Assembly: GCF_900605005.1 (NCBI RefSeq)
Contig: NZ_LR027558.1
Span: forward strand, 1,421,244-1,485,243
DNA length: 64,000 nucleotides
Direction of reading: 5' to 3'
Origin: Acidipropionibacterium timonense
GTDB lineage: Bacteria > Actinomycetota > Actinomycetes > Propionibacteriales > Propionibacteriaceae
This document shows, piece after piece, positions 54,104-64,000 of this stretch (positions are counted from its first letter, which is position 1; the number at the start of each line of letters is the position of its first letter). Made by a program: the position numbers and the translations under genes. The notes below the pieces were generated by a model. That model saw only the letters and a program-made list of their open reading frames with translations, did not search any database and was not told the DNA's origin.

Positions 54104-55032
54104 TCACCGCACCGCCCGCGGATGGGCGCTCCGATACACCTCCCGCAGGTGCTCGGCGGTGACCAGGGTGTAGATCTGCGTCGTCGTCACCGAGGCATGC
54201 CCGAGCAGCTCCTGGACGACGCGCACGTCGGCCCCTCCATCGAGCAGATGGGTGGCGTAGGAGTGCCGCAGGCTGTGCGGTGAGAGGTGGACGCCGAGGC
54301 CGGCTCGCTCCCCCGCCCTCTGGATGACCGCCCAGGCACTCTGGCGCGAGAGTCGTCCACCCCGAGAGTTGAGCAGCAGTGCCGGTGACGACGAGGCCGT
54401 CCGACCGGCCCACTCCGGCCGACCGCGCACCAGCCAGGCGTCGACCGCGTCCAGCGCGAACCGCCCCAGCGGGACGACCCGTTCCTTGTCACCCTTGCCG
54501 ACGAGGCGCAGTCCGGCCGACGGGTCGGCACGGACCTCGCGCACGTCGTCGACGTCGAGGTCGCACACCTCACTGATCCGAGCTCCGGTGCCGTAGAGCA
54601 GTTCGAGCAGGGCACGGTCACGCAGCCCCTCGATGCTCGTCACGTCGCAGGAGGCCAGCAGGGCCTCGACCTGCGCGATGGTCAGCGCCTTGGGCAGCCG
54701 CTGCCGGGGAATCGCCGGTGACACGTCGCGCGCCACGTCGACCTCGAGGTGCCCCTCGCCGACCGCGAACCGGTGCAGATTGCGCACTGCGACGACCATC
54801 CGCGCCACCGACGACGCCGCCAGGCCACTGTCGGTGAGGGACCGGGCGAACTCGCTCACGTCGACGGCACTCACCTGCGCCAGATCGGTGAGACCGCGCT
54901 GGGCCAGGAACTGGTCGTACCGCCGCAGGTCGCGTCGGTAGGCGGCCACCGTGTTGGCCGACAGACCCCGCTCGGCGACGAGGTGCCGCAGGTAGTCGGC
55001 GACCTCGTCGCTGATGGGGTCCGACGCCTCGT

Positions 55033-55036
<4 letters not shown>
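54104..55036 (-). CDS. xerD: Tyrosine recombinase XerD
   Basis: Resolves chromosome dimers at dif with XerC, activated by FtsK (encoded in this window). 310 residues: N-terminal SAM-like domain ([21 protein letters not shown]), catalytic domain with [12 protein letters not shown] (Arg), [12 protein letters not shown] (HxxR), [12 protein letters not shown] (His and nucleophilic Tyr). The GTG start overlaps the nudix stop (GTGA). Confidence 0.92.
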
Positions 55037-59225
<4,189 letters not shown>

Positions 59226-59229
<4 letters not shown>

Positions 59230-60188
59230 CCGCGGCCCTGCCCCTGACGCCAGCCGTCGACCGGGAGGGCGAACTTCTTGACGAGCCTGGAGGTGAAGGG
59301 CTGTTCGGCCAGCCGCGCTATGCGCAGCCGGGCGTCATGGCGGACGACGGTGACCCGCTCCCCCGGCCGCACCTCGCAGCTGCGCCTTCCATCGCACCAC
59401 AGCACTGCCGCGTCGGTCCCGTCGGGTTGGACGTCGAGGTCGACCCGCGCGTTCGGAGACATGACGAGGGGTCGGGCGAAGAGGGCGTGGGCGCTCAGCG
59501 GGAGCATGAGCATGGCCTCGACATCGGGCCACATGACCGGACCGCCGGCCGAGAAGGCGTAGGCCGTCGAGCCGGTCGGCGTCGACACGAGGATGCCGTC
59601 GCAGCTCCAGCGCTGCACGGGCAGTCCGTCGACCGAGGCGAGGACGTCGAGCATCCGGCGTCGGGACGCCTTCTCCAAGCTCATCTCGTTGACGGCGAAG
59701 GACCGCCAGTGCTCGCGTCCGGCGTGATCTGTGACGCGCACCTCGAGGACGAGCCGGTCCTCGACGGTGTAGTCGCGGTCGCACACCTGTCGCACGAGAC
59801 TCGACATGTCGGAGCGCTCGAGTTCGGCCAGGAACCCGACGTGGCCCAGGTTGACCCCGAGCATCGGGACGTGTCGTGGCAGGGCCCACTCGGCGGCACG
59901 CAGGATCGTGCCGTCCCCTCCGAAGACGATGACGACCTCGATCCGCAGACTCTGCGGGTCCGAGATGCTCGGGTCGATGGTCGTCAACGGCACCCCGGGC
60001 ACCCGGGTCTGCAGGGCGTCGCGTTGGTCGGCCAGGACGACGCTGGAGATGCCGCGCTGATCCATCGCGGCGATGAACTCACCGGCGGCGTCAAAGGCGT
60101 CCTCGCGGACGGCGTGGGAGATGACGACGACGTTGCGGGGCACGTCCTCGGTCGGATCGGACACCGTTCCCGCAGCAGGTTCACTCAC
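59226..60188 (-). CDS. nadK: NAD kinase
   Basis: Makes NADP from NAD with ATP or polyphosphate. 320 residues with the GGDGT motif near 91-95, the LGVNLGHVGFL segment and the TPTGSTAYAFSAGGP diacylglycerol-kinase-like motif. The GTG start has TAGGCT 6 nt upstream, suggesting a leaderless internal promoter. It overlaps recN by 4 bp. Confidence 0.95.
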
Positions 60189-60197
60189 GGCCCCAGC

Positions 60198-60932
60198 CTA
60201 CCGGCGCGCCGTCGACCTCCCCAGACGCACGAAGAACTCCTGGTTGCCGTCCTGGCCGGTGACGCGACTCGGCGCGGTGCCCTCGTGGCGCCACCCGAGC
60301 CGCTGGGCGTGGCCGACGACGGCGTCGACGGACCTGGCCCGCAGTCGCGGATCCGTGACGACCCCGTGCGCCCCGAGGTCCCGGCGCCCGACCTCGAACT
60401 GGGGTTTGACGAGCAGGAGCATCGTCGCGTCCGGGGAGCACACGCCGGTCAGCGGCCCGAGCAGCAGGGTGAGGGAGATGAACGACACGTCCCCGACGAC
60501 GAGGTCGACCGGGCGCCCGTCGAGATCGGCCGGGGCGAGGTCGCGCAGGTTGAGACCCTCCCGGACCACCACACGCGGGTCCTCGGCGATCACGGGTGCC
60601 AGCTGGCCGTGGCCGACGTCGACGGCGAAGACCCTCGTCGCGCCACGGTCGAGGACGACCTGGCTGAATCCGCCGGTCGACGCCCCGGCGTCGAGGACCC
60701 GCGCCGGAACGACGACGTCGAGGTCGTCGAGGGCGCCGAGGAGTTTGTGGGCACCGCGGGAGACCCAGGTCTCGGTCTCCGCCTCGATGGTCCGGTCCTC
60801 GTCGACGAGGAGGGACGGCTTGTCGGCGACTTGCCCGTCGACGCGCACCCGCCCCTCGCGCACGAGCCGTGCGGCGAGGGTGCGCGACCTGGCCAGGCCG
60901 CGGCGGACGAGCTCGACGTCGAGGCGGTTCAC
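60198..60932 (-). CDS. tlyA: rRNA 2'-O-methyltransferase TlyA
   Basis: 244 residues: N-terminal S4-like RNA-binding domain (MNRLDVELVRRGLARSRTLA) and an FtsJ-like methyltransferase with VLDAGASTGGFSQVVLDRGA and VGDVSFISL. Homologues methylate cytidines in 16S and 23S rRNA, a change needed for capreomycin action in mycobacteria. GTG start overlapping the ecfT stop by 4 bp; 9 bp before nadK. Confidence 0.92.
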   Translation of the reverse strand: MNRLDVELVRRGLARSRTLAARLVREGRVRVDGQVADKPSLLVDEDRTIEAETETWVSRGAHKLLGALDDLDVVVPARVLDAGASTGGFSQVVLDRGATRVFAVDVGHGQLAPVIAEDPRVVVREGLNLRDLAPADLDGRPVDLVVGDVSFISLTLLLGPLTGVCSPDATMLLLVKPQFEVGRRDLGAHGVVTDPRLRARSVDAVVGHAQRLGWRHEGTAPSRVTGQDGNQEFFVRLGRSTARR

Positions 60933-61627
60933 CGCGCGGCCACCATCGACCCGGCCCCGCTCGCCCCACGATCGGCGTCGACGCCGGCCCTGTCGTCCTC
61001 ATCGTCGTCACCCAGACCCCGGGCGCGCAGGGCGTCACCGAGCTCGAGGGCGTGAGCCACCGCGGCGATGACGAAGGGCATGATGAACCGCCATGACGAC
61101 CGTTCCAGGCCACGGGCGCGGGCGGCGTCGCGGACCGACAGGAAGGACGACAGGAGGTACGGGATGGTCGTCCACATGAGGGCGATGGTGAGGGCGAACT
61201 TCTCGGGGCTGGCCCCGAACCGGCGGAAGGGTCGGGCCAGCGACGCCGTGGCGTCCATGATGGCGCCGGGGTCGGTGGTGCAGGTGAGCATCCTGGCGAC
61301 GTAGATCGCCGCCATGATCGCCCCGACGTAGGCCACCCCACGCTGCCAGTTCGTGAAGATGACGTGGTAGCCGAGGATGAGCAGGTTCATCGCCCACAGG
61401 GGAACCCCCAGCCGCAGGCTCGTGCGTGCCGGGAGCTGGGCGACGAGGAGCACGAGGACGACCGAGAGCACCAGGCAGATGAGGGCCAACCACCAGCGGC
61501 GCACGGCGAAGGGGGTGACGCCGACCGCGACGACGAGGACGTACTTGAGCCACAGGGGCATCCGGTGTGCCGGACTCGCCCCGGGCCGGTAGCTGCCGAG
61601 ATAGTCCCCTCCACGTCCGGGGGTCAC
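60929..61627 (-). CDS. ECF transporter transmembrane subunit EcfT (BioN-like)
   Basis: 232 residues with about five transmembrane helices and the EcfT coupling motifs ARG near LSVRDAARARGLER and ALRARGLGD, which contact the ATPase. The acidic C-terminal tail is extra. GTG start overlapping the ATPase stop by 4 bp. With BioY upstream the substrate is almost surely biotin. Confidence 0.9.
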   Translation of the reverse strand: MTPGRGGDYLGSYRPGASPAHRMPLWLKYVLVVAVGVTPFAVRRWWLALICLVLSVVLVLLVAQLPARTSLRLGVPLWAMNLLILGYHVIFTNWQRGVAYVGAIMAAIYVARMLTCTTDPGAIMDATASLARPFRRFGASPEKFALTIALMWTTIPYLLSSFLSVRDAARARGLERSSWRFIMPFVIAAVAHALELGDALRARGLGDDDEDDRAGVDADRGASGAGSMVAAR

Positions 61628-62337
61628 GACGCCTCCTCGATCATCCGCGCCCGGTACCGGGCGATGACCGGACCGGGCTCGCCGTCGTCGACGACCCGTC
61701 CACCCTCGACCGCCAGGACCCGATCGAAGCTCGCGGCGAGCTCGAGGTCGTGGGTGCTGCAGAGGATCTGTTGGTCGAGCCGTTCGAAGGCTCGGCGCAA
61801 CCGCTCTCGGTTGCGCAGGTCGAGCAGGGTCGTGGGCTCGTCGGCGAGGATGACGCGCGGTCCGACGGCCAGGACGCTGGCCAGGGAGACGAGCTGACGT
61901 TCGCCCCCCGACAGATCGTGGACGCTGCGTCCGGCGACGTCGGCCAGGCCCTGGTCGGCCAACAGCTCGAGGGCTCGGGCGTGGCGTGCCCGGCGGTCGC
62001 GGATCTGCGAGCGCAGGGACAACTCGACGTCGGCCACCGGGGTCGACATGACGAGCTGTGACATGGGGTTGGTGAAGATGTAGCCGCAGTGACGCCGGGC
62101 CCGGGCCGGCTCGTGGGCCGGCTCGATGCCGTCGACGAGGACCCGCCCGGCGGTGGGCTCGGCCAGGCCGTTGACGAGCCGCAGCAGGGTCGACTTGCCG
62201 GCTCCGTTGGGTCCGACGACGGCCACCCGCCGTTCGGCGAGGGTGAGGTCGACGCCGTCGAGGATCGTCACCTGGCGGTGGTGTCCCTCGACGTCGTACT
62301 CGTCGACCCGCAGCTCGACCTCGCGGAACTCGATCAC
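61624..62337 (-). CDS. ECF transporter ATPase (BioM-like)
   Basis: 237 residues: Walker A GPNGAGKST near 42-50, signature LSGGERQLV, Walker B VILADEPTTLLD. The start is GTG overlapping the bioY stop by 4 bp (GTGA). A longer open frame runs far upstream but crosses bioY and the HAD gene in the wrong frame. Only one ATPase gene is present, as in BioMNY systems. Confidence 0.92.
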   Translation of the reverse strand: MIEFREVELRVDEYDVEGHHRQVTILDGVDLTLAERRVAVVGPNGAGKSTLLRLVNGLAEPTAGRVLVDGIEPAHEPARARRHCGYIFTNPMSQLVMSTPVADVELSLRSQIRDRRARHARALELLADQGLADVAGRSVHDLSGGERQLVSLASVLAVGPRVILADEPTTLLDLRNRERLRRAFERLDQQILCSTHDLELAASFDRVLAVEGGRVVDDGEPGPVIARYRARMIEEAS

Positions 62338-62927
62338 CGGGCCGCCGCGACCCGTCGGGTCGGCATGAGACGCGGGAACGCGGTGAGGACGCCGACCGCG
62401 ACCGCCACGGCGACGAGGGCCTTGAGCAGGTCGATGAGCAGCAGCGGACCGTTGAGGGCGAGGGTCGCGCTGAGCTTCATGCCGGCCGCGGCCATGAGGC
62501 CGATCGTTCCGCACAGGTAGATGACGAGCAGGTCGACGAGGGCGACGAGGTAGAGCCAGATCGGGAGGATGGCCCTGCGGGGCCGGGTGCGCATGATCCG
62601 GGTGGCCAGGGCACCGGCGAGGAAGCCGCCGATGATGAATCCCCAGATGTACCCGCCGGTCGCCCCGAAGAGCACGCCCGGACCGCTCGTCTGGCCGGAG
62701 AACACGGGCAGCCCGAGGGCACCGACGAGGGCGTAGAGCGCGTTGGCGCTGCCACCGCGTGCGCCACCGAGGACGAGCGGGGCGAGCATGACGCCGATCA
62801 TCTGGATGGCGAACGGCACCGCACCGATGGAGAACAGTGGCGGGATGATCGCGAGGACGGCGATGAGAGCCGCGAAGACGGCGATGAGGGCCAGGTCGGT
62901 GGCCTGGAACCGGCGGGATGAGGACAT
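62334..62927 (-). CDS. bioY: Biotin transporter substrate-binding subunit BioY
   Basis: S-component that captures biotin. 197 residues with six transmembrane helices and the BioY motifs GGARGGSANALYALVGALGLPVF and GGYIWGFIIGGFLAGAL. CAGGAG precedes the ATG. First gene of bioY-ecfA-ecfT-tlyA, under the palindrome at 62995. Confidence 0.94.
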   Translation of the reverse strand: MSSSRRFQATDLALIAVFAALIAVLAIIPPLFSIGAVPFAIQMIGVMLAPLVLGGARGGSANALYALVGALGLPVFSGQTSGPGVLFGATGGYIWGFIIGGFLAGALATRIMRTRPRRAILPIWLYLVALVDLLVIYLCGTIGLMAAAGMKLSATLALNGPLLLIDLLKALVAVAVAVGVLTAFPRLMPTRRVAAAR

Positions 62928-62978
62928 GTCGAGTCTCCTGAGTCGTGACGGGACGGCGCACCGGCGACGTCCGTCGGT

Positions 62979-63009
62979 ATCGTAGCGATGAGCCTTGAAC
63001 AGTGTTCAA
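62979..63009 (-). promoter_or_regulatory. bioY promoter with perfect 15-bp palindrome (BioQ-like operator)
   Basis: TTGAACAGTGTTCAA at 62995-63009 has six-base arms TTGAAC/GTTCAA around AGT. A -10-like TACGAT lies at 62984-62979, about 70 bp before the bioY ATG, and the palindrome covers the -35 area. It resembles the TGAAC-N3-GTT(A/C)- sites of the TetR-type biotin repressor BioQ in corynebacteria and mycobacteria. Identity of the repressor is inferred. Confidence 0.7.
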
Positions 63010-63119
63010 TCGGGGTCCCGGGCCGGTCCGCGGGGCACGTCCGACAGTCGACGCGTCGAGGATCCGCGCGCCGTCGGCCAGAGCGAGGAGATCCTCGCCC
63101 AGACCTCGGCGGAGCTGAC

Positions 63120-64000
63120 TCAGTGGAGCTGGTCGAGCCTTCCGACGAGGTCGTGGTCGGGCGCGGCCCTGCCGGCCCACACGAGGGCCAGGATCGCCCG
63201 GAGCAGGTCGAGCTGCCCCTCCGTGTCGGCCGGGATCCCGGCGGCACACAGCGCCCCGTCGACGACGTCGACCTCGGCCCGGCCGCAGCGCGCGGTCGAA
63301 TCGGTGAGGGTCACCGGGTGGTCCGGCGCGAGCAGGGCACCCAGATCGGCCCCGACGTGGTCCGGGCGCCGGTCCTGCGGGGCGTCGAGCAGGTCGTGGA
63401 CGCCGTGCGCACCGGTGAGGACGAAGAGCGATCCCATGCCCTGGGACCGGGCGCCGAGGATGTCGGTGTCGAGCCGGTCCCCGACGAAGAGCGGCCGACG
63501 GCAGCCGAGCCGTTCGACGGTGGCCTCGAGCAGCGGCGGGTAGGGCTTGCCGGCCATCATCGGCGATCCCTCGACCGCCGTCGCCACGACGCCGATCTGG
63601 GCACCGAGTCCGGGCACCAGGCCACGGTCCGTGGGTCGGGTGAGGTCGGGGTTGGCGGCGTACCACCGGGCTCCCGCCTGGATGGCGAAGCATGCCTCCT
63701 CCAGCCGCGACCACGCCACGTGCGGGTCGTAGCCCTGGATGACGGCGTCCGGCCCGTCCTGTGCCGACTCGACCGGCACCAGACCACGCTCGCGTGCCAG
63801 GTCGTCCAGATTCGAGGTGCCGACGAGCAGCACCTTTGCCCCGGCCCCGAGGTGCGTGACGACGAGGGCGGTGACGGCCTCGGCCGAGGAGACGACGTCG
63901 TGGGCGGTGGCGTCGATCCCCATCCCCTGCAGTTGCTGCGCGACCACGCTCGTGGCGCGAGCCGCGTTGTTCGTCACGAAGGCGACGCCGATGCCCCGCT
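63120..64000 (-). CDS. HAD-IIA family phosphatase (partial)
   Basis: At least 293 residues, cut at the window edge at its N-terminus, so the nucleophilic DxD motif lies outside. Visible: FVTNNAAR (motif II) just inside the edge, KPYPPLLEATVERLG with motif III lysine, and FVGDRLDTDILGARSQGMGS (motif IV). This is the NagD/phosphoglycolate phosphatase-like group. A C-terminal extension of about 60 residues follows the core. Substrate unknown. Confidence 0.88.
   Translation of the reverse strand, partial: RGIGVAFVTNNAARATSVVAQQLQGMGIDATAHDVVSSAEAVTALVVTHLGAGAKVLLVGTSNLDDLARERGLVPVESAQDGPDAVIQGYDPHVAWSRLEEACFAIQAGARWYAANPDLTRPTDRGLVPGLGAQIGVVATAVEGSPMMAGKPYPPLLEATVERLGCRRPLFVGDRLDTDILGARSQGMGSLFVLTGAHGVHDLLDAPQDRRPDHVGADLGALLAPDHPVTLTDSTARCGRAEVDVVDGALCAAGIPADTEGQLDLLRAILALVWAGRAAPDHDLVGRLDQLH

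Noticed and set aside
61624-63714. A 696-codon frame ending in the ECF ATPase
   Set aside because: Only the last 237 codons are ABC ATPase; the rest runs through bioY and the HAD gene out of frame and is Arg/Pro-rich noise. The GTG at 62337 overlaps the bioY stop as expected for coupling.

Overview
The window is GC-rich, gene-dense chromosomal DNA of an actinobacterium. The best fit is a member or relative of the Propionibacteriaceae. This rests on gene content and order (prfB-ftsE-ftsX-M23 hydrolase; thiL-DUF3515-ddl; helY-tatC-tatA-pafC-pafB; a parA-xerD-nudix-pyrG-recN-nadK-tlyA run) and on a tmRNA tag ending in ALAA. It is a judgement from memory of gene orders, not a database match. Most of the window is core metabolism and cell-cycle machinery; only the left edge (IS3-type transposase next to tmRNA), a toxin-antitoxin pair and a few decayed stretches look accessory.

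Layout. 1-0.5 kb: edge of an IS3-family element and a strong hairpin. 0.5-0.85 kb: ssrA (tmRNA), minus strand. 0.9-8.5 kb: a DUF1707 membrane protein and the arginine operon argC-J-B-D-F-H, with neither argR nor argG. 8.5-15.3 kb: smpB, a YihY-like membrane protein, about 700 bp of decayed DNA, then an M23 peptidoglycan hydrolase with ftsX, ftsE and prfB, and tRNA-Val. 15.4-22.3 kb: DUF805 protein, ftsK, thiL and a divergent DUF3515 lipoprotein, ddl, plsC. 22.3-37.1 kb: a branched-chain amino-acid region with leuC-leuD and a divergent IclR regulator, tRNA-Glu and tRNA-Gln, a CPBP protease and a FAH hydrolase, deoA, a metallophosphatase, ilvE, leuB, an O-methyltransferase-like protein, and ilvB-ilvN-ilvC behind a leader peptide and attenuator.

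37.2-48.5 kb: HIT protein, hisF, a half-length VOC fragment, helY, tatC, tatA, a small membrane protein, pafC-pafB, and a divergent MacB-type ABC transporter. 48.5-52.6 kb: lipoprotein, a MazF/DUF3018 toxin-antitoxin pair, gluQRS, a double-FKBP lipoprotein, and an RsuA/RluB pseudouridine synthase. 52.7-60.2 kb: a small DNA-binding-like protein, parA, xerD, ADP-ribose pyrophosphatase, pyrG, recN, nadK. 60.2-64.0 kb: tlyA coupled to a biotin ECF transporter (ecfT-ecfA-bioY) behind a perfect 15-bp palindrome, and a HAD phosphatase cut by the window edge.

Regulation readable in the sequence: many genes have a TANNNT-like -10 hexamer 6-8 nt before the start codon and no Shine-Dalgarno, which is the pattern of leaderless mRNAs. 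The clearest control element is the ilvB leader: a 13-residue leader peptide with consecutive Leu-Leu-Val-Ile codons followed by a hairpin and a U-tract terminator. I found no CRISPR array, prophage or secondary-metabolite cluster, and no clearly new multi-gene system. The candidates most worth following are regulatory: the attenuator, a bidirectional promoter with one palindromic -10, the biotin operator, and a nested inverted repeat near ilvC.
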